Assembly (NCBI GenBank): GCA_029962745.1
Contig: CM057169.1
Coordinates: forward strand, 21,994,437-22,058,436
Reading direction: 5' to 3'
DNA: 64,000 nucleotides
Source of the DNA: Echinometra lucunter
Taxonomy: Eukaryota > Echinodermata > Echinoidea > Camarodonta > Echinometridae
In this document: piece after piece, positions 23,828-36,521 of the stretch
How the letters are laid out: each line of letters starts with the position of its first letter
Position numbering within the stretch: position 1 is the stretch's first letter
Notes under the pieces: model-generated
Told to the model about the DNA's origin: nothing
What the model saw: the letters and a program-made list of their open reading frames with translations, nothing else
Databases searched by the model: none
Translations under genes and position numbers: made by a program

Positions 23828-24315
23828 AGGCATTGGCTAACATTGTTATGATTTTTAAAAAATCTCATTTTGTTACTTAAAAATGGGATAAACATTAGGG
23901 TTATAGTGTAAAAATAACAGTGTGAAAGTTTCAGAGCATAATATCCACGGGAAGTATTTTTAAATATTAGAAATTTGAACCAATGTTTGAAAAATATACG
24001 AGGGTCGGTTGCATAGACCCAACGTAAGGAGTGCGCATGCGCACATGACTCAACGGACCGCACTGTGTGTATTGACGTATCACGCGGCGGAAGGCAAGTA
24101 ACGGTATTTTTGAATTCGCGCAAACGGTCCTCTTAGTTCAGTGTCTCTCGAGACGAAAGCTAATAAAATCGTGGTTTGCGTCTAACTTACATCTTTTCCT
24201 TCCAAATTATGGTTGGTTTCAGGGTTTTTGAGTATAAATACAAGTACTCATACACATGTTTCATCTGAGTTTGAGAATTTTTTAAATCAGCTACTCACAA
24301 AGTTAGCCAATGCCT
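23828..24315. mobile_element. TTAA-flanked 488-bp element, copy 3
   Basis: It has TTAA at 23824-23827 and 24316-24319, and ends AGGCATTGGCTAAC and GTTAGCCAATGCCT, a perfect 14-bp inverted terminal repeat. It has a full NRF-1-like palindrome TGCGCATGCGCA around 24032-24043. Orientation matches copy 2. TTAA on both sides of all three copies indicates TTAA target choice. Confidence 0.85.
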
Positions 24316-26326
24316 TTAAGTAAGGTATAAAGACAAATTAAACAGTTCTCTTTACACTCTCAATGGATCATCAAGCACTGATCAATTATCTAGAATTCTT
24401 GCAAAATAATTTCACTTTAGCCATACCAATAAGGCAGCTTCGGAATCTACAGTACAAGCAGTGAAGCATCATTTCAAGATTTAAAAAAAATAATAAATAG
24501 CATTGCTTAGCTATTATCATATATTCCATGTAAATCAAATGTCGTTAAGTTTAAGTCAGCCAAATGGGAAATAATTGGAAAAAAAAAAGAGCTGAAAATA
24601 TAGCCCAAAACCACACTGTCAGTACTGCGTTGATGCGGAAATGGGAGTATGGTTCAAACAAAGTCCTGACTTTTCATGAAGTGCCCTGCTTATGCTTACT
24701 AATATTTCTTTGAAATCACACATTTTCTTCCAAATTTATTCGGCAAGTGCCATTTATAAATGTGTGCAGAGAATTTTGGTAGAGCTTCTGTAAAATTCAC
24801 TTTTGATCGTTACCAGGGTAATTACCTGTCCACCAACCTTGGAAACTGGAAAGATCCTTCAAGATGTACTTCTTTTCCCCCACAATGATCTACTGTATTC
24901 TACTTCTTTAAAGCTTGTAAACTTGTCATGTAGAAATATGTGTTCTGTAAGCATTATGGTAGTACAGTACCTCTGGTTTTTGTATTACATATTACTAAAA
25001 CTCAAAATTATATCTTTAAACAATGTGGAATGCAGGCATCCTGCTGATTTGGAAGGCAACTGTTTAGGTCAAGATTCTAGCCTTGTCAGGGATCAGTCAG
25101 GATGGGTGTGGCTTTGACAAATCTCTACAGGATTGCCTCTTCACATAGAAAATAGCACGCAAACAGGTGTTTCTTTACTTCCACTTCATGCAAATATACA
25201 CTCTCAACCAGGCCTTGTTGTTCGATATTAGGTTAAAATGTCATTCAGGTTGCATACTGATGACAATTTTGTACATGATGCAGTTTTTGAAGTAACTGAG
25301 TGCCCTCGCTCTTCCATTTTCAGTGTGGTAGATGTTAAAACCTGATAAAATCTCACAAAAGAAGACATTTCATGCTCAAAATCTTAGTTTATTTTTCTTT
25401 CCTCCTTTGTTTCTGTAATTCATTCAATACTAGGAAATCTGGTAATAACCTATGTCCTGAATTAAGGGAAGCAAACATCATGGAGCATGATGATTCACAT
25501 TTGAGCAACAAAAAAAATGCTAGTTTTGATCTTCTGTTACACTGCTCAAAGTGATGTTAACATACATGTATCACCAAGATATTTAACCTTGAACACAACA
25601 TGGATTGAGTTTAAGTTTACAGTTTACACCATCGAACCCCTACCCAATACCCCTCTCTCATGAAATTTCAGACATTAAAATAACCTTTATGATTGGAACC
25701 ATCCAATTTCCATATCACCACAACCACAAGCGCAACCGCAACCTAAACTCTCACGTGCTTAACAGCAGAAAAGCCAGACTGAAAGTGTTAACTGAATTTG
25801 TTGGTCTCGTTGCGATCTGACACCCAATATCTGTGCCCCTGACTGGCCCAGTGATTCCCTCCACGCTGGAGCACAGCGGCCCACTCCCCATGCCTCCTCC
25901 GACATACATTTTAGCAACCTGGTGCCTCTGCGACTTAGCAAGCAAATTCAATTTAGTCAGTGGTTTGTACTGACAGTATATAATATAGGCCTACTGGTCT
26001 AGAACTTAAGAACCAAAAATCAATGGCATTGAATATATCTACAAACTAATCCTGCTGTATGTTGTGTAGTTCTGTAAATACTGTCATTTACGAGCTGGAA
26101 AGATATTAATTCATGAATAATAACAATGATAAAGTACTTCCCTTCCAACTCTTTTTAAAAGACAATATACTCAAATACTAAAAAAACATTAATATAGGCT
26201 TCCTTAAATATTACAGGCATCAACATTCAGGAATCCAAATTATTGTATTCAAATCTAAATGCCATGTATCCTTTGTTTCTAGATGCAAAATATAAATGAA
26301 CAAAATTTTGAAGAAAAAAAACTTAC

Positions 26327-26383
26327 CCTTTCTCCTTTTGTTCCATTGCATATACATGTTGCTGATAGACATCCTACACAGGC
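26327..26383 (-). CDS. COL4A: Chain A exon 2: 7S cysteine exon
   Basis: Nineteen codons (57 nt) lie between acceptor ATTACAG and donor GTAAGT and read ACVGCLSATCICNGTKGER. Four cysteines in a short non-helical block followed by the first Gly-X-Y triplets are the signature of the type IV 7S domain, where four trimers are cross-linked by disulfides. NGT is an N-glycosylation sequon. Chain B has an exon of the same length, phase and cysteine count at 51784-51840, which supports both calls. Confidence 0.92.
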
Positions 26384-29300
26384 CTGTAATGAAACAACAA
26401 AATATATAATATAATCTAGTAAAGATAAAATTATAGGTAAATATGCATATATGTAAAATATGTATGTATATGTGTAAACTAATTTTCATACAGCACAATA
26501 AATAGCACTTTAAAACAGAGGTTTAACTTGTTCAAGTTCACTTCTTCTTTGCTTATTAATCATAGGCCTACCAACAACAGATACTTTCTACGATTCTTTG
26601 GCAGTTACAATCTTGAAGGTGAACATTTTACTTCAGTCAGAATTTATTTCCCAGGTATGAGGGGTGGGTATAATTTATCATTACCAAAGCTTATGAAATT
26701 GTAATCAACACATATAATTACTACATCTTCAAAATATGTATAGTCTGCAGTCCAGACCCTGTATTCCATACTGTTCTAAATTGAGAGAGCCTGGTAATGA
26801 CTACAATGTATTTTGATATCAATCTTGCAAAGGAATACACCATCTGCTGTATCACTGATAGAAGACATTCCTGAGCACCCCCTCTTAACTGTGCCCTAAG
26901 GAATGCTGAGCATATCAGATAGGCCCCTCAGCTTGCCCTGACCCATAAAACCACTTTGCCAGGTGCCATATAACAGTTCTAAACTCTTTTTATATTTCCC
27001 ATCTTAAAGGGTACAAACAGGATTGGGAAGTTTTTTTTTTTTTTTTCTAGGCATACACATAACAATGAAATCATTACCAAAATAATATTATGTACAACAC
27101 TCTCTCAGTTGGCCTTCTCAATCACCCCACCCCCTCCAAACTCAAGGAACCTTGCTTAACAGCGATTGTTCTGTCATGTGTCATGAGGTTAGACATTTCC
27201 AATTCTAACAAAACCCTGTCCTGACAAGACTTAAGATAATTTGGCAAAAAAATAATCAAATCATGAGAAAAAATTTAGACAAAATTAAAAGAATGGAAGA
27301 CATACATGAGTAGAGACTGAAGCTGGAAAGTGGAGATGAGAAAGAGGCAAACATGAAGAAAAAATAATAAATAGATTTTCTTTTTATTATAAATTATTAG
27401 ATTTAGGTTGCACATGAAACACAACAGATTAAAATTACAATACAGAAACTTGAACATCTCATTAAAAAGGAAGTTCATTGTCCTAAAACAGATCTTTCTC
27501 TAAAAACATCATAGCTCTGCTGTAAACACACCTATCACAGTAATTGAGACATATTCTTTTAGAAGTCCCTGAAGTACTATTGAATATCTACAACACATGA
27601 ACATTAATTTTCCCACAAAACCTAACACCCTAATGTAGCGCTGACGCCTAACTGCTCTGGCTGGGGTACTCGCACCCTTCCCCCCATAGGGTATACACAG
27701 AGTCAAGAGTTGACTGAGAAAAGGCATGAAGGGGATGAAAATGAGAAACAGATGTCACAGACTCTCTGCCCTGACCGGAGTTCAAGTTTGAAGGCGGGCT
27801 CTCTCTCGATAATGATTTGTAATGTGGAGTAATGGGAAACTTGTTTTGGGTAAAATATGCCTTGGCTCCGCTCCATCAAATACCCCATTTGCAAGATGGA
27901 ACTGACAACTGGGACCAACTACCAAAGCCCCAGAAAATCGGGACCATCTGGTCAAGGTTCCCAGAACAGAACTAACTAGGAGGAGACTGCTGAAAAAATG
28001 TGGAGCTTTGGAATGGTGGAGTTGAGTATGCAGGTCTGTATACACATGGATTTTGCTGATAAGTCCATGGTATCTCTAGATGAGATCCAGTTGCAAAATC
28101 AGAAGTTGGAAGTGGAGATTAAATCATCCATTCATACATTCTTCAAAACAAGTCAAACATCTTTAAAAAATATCTGAAAATTTAGACTAAGGCTTGAGTA
28201 ATGAAATAAGTCTTTTTATCTTTTAATGAAAATCTACCCAATGCATATGTAAAAATTAATCTGTAGAAATGTACAAAGAATTGGTTAATCATCATTTATC
28301 CTTTCAATTGGACTAACTTTACTCTTCTTTGATCAAAATTTTCTACAAAATACATACATGTAGTAGGCCTACTCACAACTGGTTTGAATTCGATTTTTGC
28401 AATATCCATAAAGATTTAAAAGTTTTAAATCTTATCACACTCTAATAAACTATGCACAAAAAGTTCAAAAAGTTTACCAAAAAAAGTTTACAATACAAAG
28501 AGATATATGGTTGGCATCTTTCTTATTCTTAAGGTTTCAAACAAGTAAATCAGTTTCTGCACAAATTGAGAAACCATTACCAAATCAAATACTAACTTCA
28601 CCTAATCAACAGTTTCCTGTGTGGTTTATAAAGAAGAAAAAAAATCGAAGTATGATCATCCTGATTCATTGCAACACCGCATAGAGTTTGCACGCTAGGC
28701 CATGGAAAGCTACTTTCCACCTGACGACATACTGCGCCATGACCTCTACAGGAGTTCAAACGCCTAGGTGGGCGGGCACTACAAGCAGCTAACTCCACCC
28801 CATCTGCATATATGCATGACCACCTAGTTGTGTCTTGCAGACCCCTTTGACCAATCTTCAAATACTCGGGACTGAATTGCATGGACTTTGATTTCAACAC
28901 TGACAACTGAATTGGCATCGAATTTCATATGATAGCAAGTAAACATAATATTTCATTCCATCATTTATTTCTGATACCATTAAATCTAAAATAAAAATCA
29001 ATCTAATTCAGCAATGCAAATCATTTTTATTTCACTGCACCCCAAAATCAAACTCTTTGCATCCCTGCCATCCCAATCATGACAGACAACCATTATAACA
29101 AACCTTTTCAATAAATAAACAACTAAAGATGAAATATTCATCCCATATTAAGTAAATTTGTTTCAACATACAGAAAATATGAACATGATGAAAGACAAGG
29201 TTAAACATGAGCAATTTTTTTTATCGTCTCGTAACTAGAGATAAACTTGACTGGCAGTTTACTGCAACATGGAATATACTGAGGTTTTCACCCAATTATG

Positions 29301-29710
29301 GATACGCATTGTATAAGACATAATTTATTTATCCAAAAACTACATGATGGAAACATCTTGACTGACACAGCCTAGAAAAAAAATATGCAAATTTGTATCG
29401 ACATAAGCCCCCGGAGTTTCACCGTAGCAACATGCACAGTCCATTGCCATGATTGCCCATAAAACCAAGGGATGCAGTCCCTTTAAAAAAATCATCTCCC
29501 GTTTTGATTCAATATATCAAAATTTTACATCATTTTTTAAAGTATCACAGCATGATAAACCATTTTACACGTCAAATTATAAATAAATACGTATCTTTAA
29601 GTACTTCAATGGCAGATCGTTGTGCAAATTATCAATAAGTGGCAAAAAGTACTCCAAAATTCATACTAGAATATAGAATGAAGTATTTGAACATTGAAAG
29701 TGTTACTTAC
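26384..29710 (-). other. Chain A intron 1
   Basis: This 3.3 kb intron shows no exon-like sequence. A GC-richer stretch at about 28650-28880 contains a GGGCGGGC-like box, a CATCTG E-box and the perfect palindrome TGCATATATGCA. This is where a first-intron enhancer could lie, but that is inference only. Confidence 0.5.
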
Positions 29711-29797
29711 CGCTGCATCTGCCCAGTAAGCGAAGAAAATTAAAAGTAGCGAAAGACACACGAAAACGTGTCTTTCCAGTACTTCTCTGTATTTCAT
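29711..29797 (-). CDS. COL4A: Chain A exon 1: start codon and signal peptide
   Basis: The reverse strand reads ATG at 29797 and then 29 codons ending in Ala-Ala just before a GTAAGT donor. The peptide begins MKYREVLERH and has a hydrophobic core VCLSLLLIFFAYW followed by ADAA, a typical signal peptide with a small-residue cleavage region. The N-region is basic and slightly long (10 residues). It joins at codon phase 0 to the 7S exon at 26383. This start is preferred because it is the only ATG in the open frame before the hydrophobic stretch. The 5' UTR lies towards higher coordinates and its start is not known. Confidence 0.88.
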
Positions 29798-30130
29798 AGT
29801 TCAAATTGAATATCTACACAAGTCTAGAATATAGTCCTTTCAAACATGAAAGGTAAATGAAATGAAACTGGCTAGGCTCTTTTGCCCGCCGAAGTGGAAA
29901 TCTCTGCTTCGGCTCGCTACCAGACTCCTAGCGCTGCAGTGTCGGGGTATCCACTAATGCGAATTCCGCTAGCACACCGCTCGTTCCATTGTCCGCGGTA
30001 CGGGGCGTCTGGTAGGCAAATCTCCGTGGTACAATTTGACGGAGTTGCAGGCTCAATGTATGTAAAAGATTGGTGGGTGGAGAGATAATACAGGAACGCT
30101 TTCGGCTCGTAGTATCGACTTCGGAACTAT
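29798..30130 (-). promoter_or_regulatory. Putative 5' UTR and promoter of chain A
   Basis: The sequence directly upstream of the chain A start codon is richer in G, C and CpG than its surroundings (29880-30020). On the minus strand it contains a CCACCCACCAAT word (CCAAT box) near 30070, a GGACAATGGA word (Sox-like) near 29990, and a seven-base stem GCCGAAG/CTTCGGC around 29887-29912. No clear TATA box at a fixed distance was found, so the transcription start is not placed. Confidence 0.4.
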
Positions 30131-30857
30131 TTTCGCAAATATACCAACACAAGGAAAAGCCGTTTTTCGATACAAATTATCCCATTTCCATTAACTCTAG
30201 ATATTTTGAAAATCATTCTTGTATTATACCTGAACCATAGTAAGATTTAACTGGCCTTTTGTATGTATCTATAAAGATTTATATTATATCTGCGGACTAA
30301 CTAAGTCGAATCACGCTAATGAATATTCAGATATTCGGCAATCTGACACGACGATTTGAGAAAAGTTTTTGCAGGTGAGTTGGGAGAATTGCGCGAGTGA
30401 TCAGAACTTTCATATGTTTTCCCAGCATAATACCATGATGGTGTAATTTTTTTAATAGGAAGTTAGTGCGACACTGTACCTTGTTTCCGACACAACTGAA
30501 AATTTTCGATTAAGGCTGCAATAAAACCGAGAAAAATAAACATAAAACTTACCTACATCTGTTGATTCTAGAAAGTTTTGCGTGGGATCGTTACAGGGTT
30601 AAATAATCCTGTATCTCTGTCTTTAAAAAAAAATAGATAAAGGAAAACGACTGTCTGATATATCATAGTTAATCCGTCTAGTGTCTAGTTGTTTTTGTTG
30701 TTTGAGAGGAAAACAATATTTAGCTGGTCAACCAGACCTATATTTTATATTTATTGCTTCGCTTGTTTTAGATCTTTCCTTTCTTTTTCTTTTTTTTTCT
30801 TTTTTTAGATCTTAGCTACAGTTTATGCCTATCAACAAAATAAGAAGAGTGACTTAC

Positions 30858-31162
30858 TGTGATGATGATGAAGATAATGATAATAATAATAATAATGACA
30901 ATAATAATAATAATGATAATAAGAATAATGATAATAATGATAATAAGAATAATAATGATAATAATAATAAAAATGATAATAATAATAATATTAACAAATA
31001 AAATCTTGAATTAGAAAAAATAAGTGAGCAATGAGCTGAAAAGAGGACTTATTCCATCGATACAATACAAAATAACCCTATAATTATATTTATGGAAGAA
31101 GTCATGTTGCAGATAACATTAGCTTGTGGAAATGTAAAAATTATTGATAATAGCAATGGTAG

Positions 31163-31196
<34 letters not shown>

Positions 31197-31345
31197 AATG
31201 ATAATAATAAAACAACAATACAATTACTACTACTACTACAAGTTCTGCTACTGTAATAATAATAATAATAATAATATTAATAATAATAATAATGACCATA
31301 ATGATAAGAAGGCCGAATAATAACAATAATGAAAATAATGATAAC
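30858..31345. repeat. GAT/AAT microsatellite patches
   Basis: There are three neighbouring patches of gatgat, aataat and gataat triplets. The patch at about 31158-31196 is a clean gat run. Confidence 0.9.
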
Positions 31346-32799
31346 AATAAAAATGAGTCATATACTGCATAATTTCTTTACAATGTACTCAGCTATGCAG
31401 TACAATATAACAAGAACAAAATCAACGTAGAAAAAGATAATAAAATTAATTCATTAATGTGATTTTACAATAATCAATCGAGAAAGTTGCGATGGGGGCA
31501 AAAACAGTGATGATTGTGGTGAGTGCCGAGTCATTGAATGGGTTCTGATGAGGGTTGGGGCGTCAAAATGTGCAAAAGAGCACTGTCGTCGACGGGGGGG
31601 GGGGGGGGGGGGGGGGGTGCTAGAGGGGATGAAATCATTTTTTTTTCATATTGCCCCCCCCCCTCACTCTCTCTTTCACAGGGGCTCGTATTGCCCCTTT
31701 GTCTCTGTGTAGCTATGTAAAGACAATGTCTGATAAGATTTAAGCCCGTCAAATTATCCAGCAAATATACTCTTTCCCCCTAATCGTTCCCCTCCTACAA
31801 AAAGACTTCTTTGAAGCAATGGATGCCGAGATAGACATTTCCTCATGCATTCGCATATGCATTTTGAAGCCTATTGCTACGTGAGGGGGGGGGGGTCGGT
31901 TAGGGGCAGTAAATGAATGGATTTCTAATTAATAAGGAATGTCACCCTCACTTGACACTTTCCTTGGCAGTCTCGCTCGAAAGCTGAGAAAATTTTACCT
32001 CTTTTCTCTCCAAACATACGACAGCAATTAAGAAACTCAATCGCGACCTCGATACATATGGACTGGCCTTTAATAGTCTAGCCTCATCCATTGATAATAT
32101 TTCCTATACTAGACATAAGATAGTAATCACTAATGTCTGGTCGTGAGTGCAATATTCTTTGTATGGTGTCAAGGCTTATATACAGATATATGCACAAGGG
32201 AAATCCATTGAGAAATAACTTACCTCCTCCTCTCATCAACATGCTTCTCCTCATTACTGACCAACACTAAAAAATGCCCTTTTCTATAGTGTATCAATGC
32301 CTCCCCCCCCCCCCCCCCTTTGATACATGAAGAATTACCAGCCTCATATGATTTTATAACTGTCTACGCCTTTATCTTTTCATATCTTTCGTAATAAACT
32401 TAATGAAAATATAAATTCTACAACACAACAAAATACGACTTCTGATAGGATACTTATTTCTAGAACGACGGCCTATAAGAGACCCACGGCCCGTGAGACC
32501 CTTGACAGCTCAAGACAGACATAAAACAATAGCAACAACAACAACAACAAATACATATATCAAGACCAATCCAAAATTTTGTCTAGAGTCAGTCCTACGA
32601 ACCCTCTGGAAAGTGGCTATATCCCAGAAAGACCGACATTGTCAGTTTCGTTGGCTGCCGGTGTTCTGGGGTGACCCCTTTTTCTGTTATGGCTGCTAGC
32701 TTGTGGTATCACATTCTATTGCATACAATATTACATGTACCAACTTGATCAAACACTTTATGGTGCCGATTAAAACCTTTTCTTTTCCTAAATTTGGAA

Positions 32800-33795
32800 C
32801 CTTAAGTTCAAAGGTTCTTCAAAGAACCATTCCTAACCTATAAAGCTTAAGGGGTATTTAGAACCATTATTGGTTGTATAAGGAACCTTTTAGGGTTCTT
32901 GAAAATATAAGGTATATTTTAAGGTATAAAATATACCTTTAATTTAAAGGTTCTTCAAAGAACCATTCCTAACCCATAAAGGTTCTCTAAATGGGTATTT
33001 AGAACCATTATTGGTTGTAAAACCTTTTGGGATTCTTGAAAATATAAAGAACCCTTTATAGAACCACTTTTCTGGAGGTTCTAAATACGGGACAAAAATG
33101 GGGTTCTAACTGACATTTTTCTATAGGAGTGAATATGTTACGGAATCATGTCTCATATAGGCTCTTCGACACCTCGGTCATAACGACGTGAGAGTTTAAA
33201 GACTTCATCTCCTTACTTCCATTAAAACTGACCAAAAATCCTGACTTTTGAAACAAGATCTCAACTCGAGCATGTTTATTTAGGTATATTTTAAGGTATA
33301 AAATATACCTTAAGTTTAAAGGTTCTTCAAAGAACCATTCCTAACCCATAAAGGTTCTCCAAATGGGTATTTAGAACCATTATTGGTTGTATAAGGAACC
33401 TTTAGGGTTCTTGAATATATAAGGTATATTTTAAGGTACAAAATATACCTTAAATTTAAAGGTTCTTCAAAGAACCATTCCTAACCCATAAAGGTTCTCT
33501 AAATGGGTATTTAGAACCATTATTGGTTGTCAAACCTTTTGGGGTTCTTGAAAATATAAAGAACCCTTTATAGAACCACTTTTCTGGAGGCTCTAAATAC
33601 GGGGCAAAAATGGGGTTCTAACTGACATATTTTTCTATAGGAGTGAATATGTTACGGAATCATGTCTCATATAGGCTCTTCGACACCTCGGTCATAACGA
33701 CGTGAGAGTTTAAAGACTTCATCTCCTTACTTCCATTAAAACTGACCAAAAATCCTGACTTTTGAAACGAGATCTCAACTCGAGAATGTTTATTT
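32800..33795. repeat. Two-copy 510-bp tandem duplication built from palindromic subrepeats
   Basis: The anchor aaggttcttcaaagaacc occurs at 32811, 32947, 33319 and 33459, so the pair of anchors recurs at a spacing of 508-512 bp. A shared tail around gtgaatatgttacggaatca is at 33129 and 33643. The anchor contains GGTTCTT-CA-AAGAACC, a perfect inverted repeat, and further palindromes such as aggtatatttt/aaaatatacct lie between. Confidence 0.85.
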
Positions 33796-34094
33796 TCACT
33801 TGACCTGTCCACGTTTAAACGTGTCTGTAGGTCGATAGGAAACAGCTGAGTTGATTGTTGGACACAACCAACTCACCCCAGGAAACTCGGCTTCCCGTCT
33901 GGTATGCACTCCCCGACACCTGTTAATTGTTAGCTTCATTTCACTCATTTACTTGCATCTATTCATTATAAAACTTTAAACTTACTATTAAACGCAATAT
34001 AGCACATTGGGCCAGGTGTAACTTTTAACTAAGAGCATGAAGAATGAAGAGCAAAGTCCCGTAACTAGGTCTTGATTGTTGGCTTCATTATCCA

Positions 34095-34355
34095 CACTGT
34101 AAAAAATAATGGGTAAAATTTTAACCCCAGCACGAGGGTAATTAAAATATATGCCCAACCAACTTTGGGCAATATTTTTACCCAGTGCGGAAAGTATATT
34201 GTCCAGTTAGGGTAAAAATAACCAGTAATTACTTTATAATGGGCAAAATTTCCATCAAATTGGATAAAAAGAAATGCCCAAAGAAATGCCCAAAGTTGGT
34301 TAGACACATAATTACCCTCATGGCAACATTTTTACCGAATATATTTTTTAGAGTG
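34095..34355. mobile_element. Inverted-repeat element, CACTGTAAAAAA type
   Basis: CACTGTAAAAAATA at the left pairs with TATTTTTTAGAGTG at the right. A second matched block is GCCCAACCAACTTTGGGC with GCCCAAAGTTGGTTAG. Matches extend through about 75 bp of each arm. Confidence 0.7.
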
Positions 34356-34614
34356 TAGTTTGAGCTTTTCATAAACAGCACCCATAATCGATAATTACAT
34401 AATCTTTGACGATTTTATTAGGGATATAGATTAAGAAAAAGAAGATTTTACGACAGTTGGTTTTGGAGAAAAATGCTAAAGCGGTCAATAACAAGCTCCT
34501 AACTTAAATTCTGGATCTTCCTCCTTTCCAGAACCATAACGATTAACGATAACTTATTACAGCCCTAACTCTAGTCTCCCATGAACAGTCTTCTGAGCAA
34601 CTGTCCGGTAATCT

Positions 34615-35254
34615 TAAAGGATAAAGAAATCTTAGGGAAAATCAATTTCAGTGAAAAGAGAGGAAAGAGTGAAGCAATTTTGAATAAGTTCCATCAAAAA
34701 CGGTTATGAAATGAGAAAGTTATGAAAGTTTGAAAAGTCTCAGTTTACTTTCTGTGGCGGTCCTCAAATTGGCAATATTGTTTCAAAATGGCAGGTTTAT
34801 ATAGAAGGACAACTCTCAATATATATGTTTTGTACACAAAATTTCATATTTTCTCCAATATCTCTAAAGATGCTGCTTGCATCTTTAGTGAACTCGACAT
34901 AATATGTTGTGTCAAAAACATTTTCCCATGATAATCTTGAGCTAAGAAGGAGACAAGCTGCACCTTCAGAGATAATGGAGAAAATATGAAAATTTGTGTG
35001 TACTATTGAGAGTTGTCCTTCTAAACCAACGAACTCAAACGTCTTTATAGTTCTGTGTTCTAAACCTGCCATTTTGAAGCAGCACTTCCAATTTGAAGAT
35101 CAAAATTGAAAGTAAATTGAGACTTTTCAAACTTTCATAACTTTCTCGTTTCATAAACGTTTTTGATGGAATTTTTAAAATAATTGCTTCTCTCTATCCT
35201 CTCTTTTCATTAAAAATTGATTTTTTCCCCGAAGCAGAGTTTCTTTCTCCTTTA
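34615..35254. mobile_element. 640-bp foldback element
   Basis: The left arm (TAAAGGATAAAGAAA, ttccatcaaaaacg, gaaagtttgaaaagtctcag) is matched in reverse at the right (cgtttttgatggaa, TTTCTCCTTTA). Inner words ggacaactctcaat and gagagttgtcc are shared with the foldback at 57394-57820, so the two may belong to one family. Confidence 0.7.
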
Positions 35255-35889
35255 TGATGTCAGTCACAATTGACATAAAGATGATAAAAAGAAAATGTCA
35301 TAAGTCTAGTATAGTTGATTGTTTGATTGATGTTATTTCTACGTTCTAATAACAAATACAAGTAAAGAATTTTAGAATGAGTATTACCTAAATAGAAAAT
35401 CATGTGCAATAATATTATACGATAAACATAATTAGGAAGCACACAAACAAGATATAGGCCTATACGAGATAAATCATTATTAAGCAGGAGACCCCCATCG
35501 TCAGCGGGCGGGATGGAAATGAATGGCAGCCTCATAAATTAGATATCAAATTAATATGATGTCTGATTTATCCTATACTTTTCGGCATTTCTGGTAGAAT
35601 CGAGATCTTCAGTTTTCAACGACGACAATCTCACTGAGCAATTCTAAGCTCAGAAGTTTCAGTTCTCAAGAATAATTCGAAGGTTTAGGAATTCAAATCA
35701 AACTGCCAAACAAAATGAGTAACATATTAAAGCTAAAACCATAAAGTAAATTCAAATTATAGTGAAAACTAAACGTGTCTACATTCTGCCATACTTCGAG
35801 AGGCGTAAAATGATATGTTAGCGCATCAGTTTAATATTCTATACAGGGAGAAGGTATAGCATTACGAAAGACAGTAAATCTCGGTAACA

Positions 35890-36515
35890 CCCCCATTCCA
35901 CAGAGGGCAGGACTGCTCAAAGACCACTGAAAGATCGAAAAATTTGACAGATCTCTCAATGATCTTTCAGTGAACTTTCAATGGTCTTTCATGAATTCCC
36001 AATGATCTTTCAGTGAATTTCATGGTCTCTGTGGTCTCCGCCAAATTTTGAACCGGTTCAAAATAGTCTTTCAGCGGTCTTTCAGGAAAATGGTCTTTCA
36101 GTGGTCTTTCAGCAATCTCTCAGTGAGCGTTCAAGGGTCTTACTATAGTCTTACAATGATCTCTCGACAGTCTCTCATAGAATTTGAGTTGAATGGTCTT
36201 ATAGAGATCTCCGTTGTTCTCTCAGAGTTCTCTTAAAGATCTCAGTCTGTCAGATGATCTTTCAGTTATCTCTCAATAGTCTTTTTGGTCCCTCAATAAA
36301 TGCTTGGCGATCTTCAAGGTCCCACAGACATGACAGAGATCTCTGAGAAATTTTGCTGGAAAATTACTTCTTGGTCTTTCAATTATCTTTCAAGGGTTTT
36401 TAGAGTCATTCCACAGAGACACTATTTTTCTCTGGTCTTGGAGACTGCTGAGAGATCTAGCTAATTTTCGATTTCTCAGTGGTCTCTCAAGGGTCTCCTT
36501 TCTGTGGAATGGGGG
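35890..36515. mobile_element. Foldback element filled with GGTCTTTCAGT-like subrepeats
   Basis: CCCCCATTCCACAGA at the left is the complement of TCTGTGGAATGGGGG at the right, and the match continues (GACCACTGAAAGATCGAAAA against GACCACTGAGAAATCGAAAA). Between the ends the sequence is an irregular array of words such as ggtctttcagtg, atctctcaatg and ggtctttcaa, with a basic length of about 11-12 bases. Confidence 0.75.
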
Positions 36516-36521
36516 CCTTAA

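Larger units (their letters stand above)
15262..26326 (-). other. Chain A intron 2 (11 kb)
   Basis: This is the longest intron of chain A in the window. It holds a 510-bp foldback, three TTAA-flanked elements (17346-17832, 18111-18597, 23828-24315), a GC-richer patch (about 18780-19350) and trinucleotide arrays (20168-20371 and 22484-22840). The stretches 16065-17340, 19400-20160, 20400-22480, 22850-23820 and 24320-26320 show nothing I can name. Confidence 0.65.
3540..29797 (-). other. COL4A: Gene locus: type IV collagen chain A, 5' part (exons 1-10)
   Basis: This is the 5' portion of a basement-membrane collagen gene. Ten exons on the minus strand join in frame to 296 codons: signal peptide (residues 1 to about 29), a 7S cysteine segment (30-48), then Gly-X-Y helix with interruptions. 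Every exon is a multiple of three, begins and ends at a codon boundary, and is bounded by AG and GT. Intron lengths in gene order are 3327, 11065, 1372, 506, 4333, 1248, 817, 2555 and 147 bp. The protein is expected to be secreted, to trimerise with partner chains and to join tetramers through its 7S end. The run from exon 3 to the GCNGTK motif has the same residue count (30 then 51) as I recall for human alpha1(IV). The gene is cut by the left edge; the rest of the helix and the NC1 domain are outside. Family assignment is firm, the exact orthologue is not. Confidence 0.93.
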
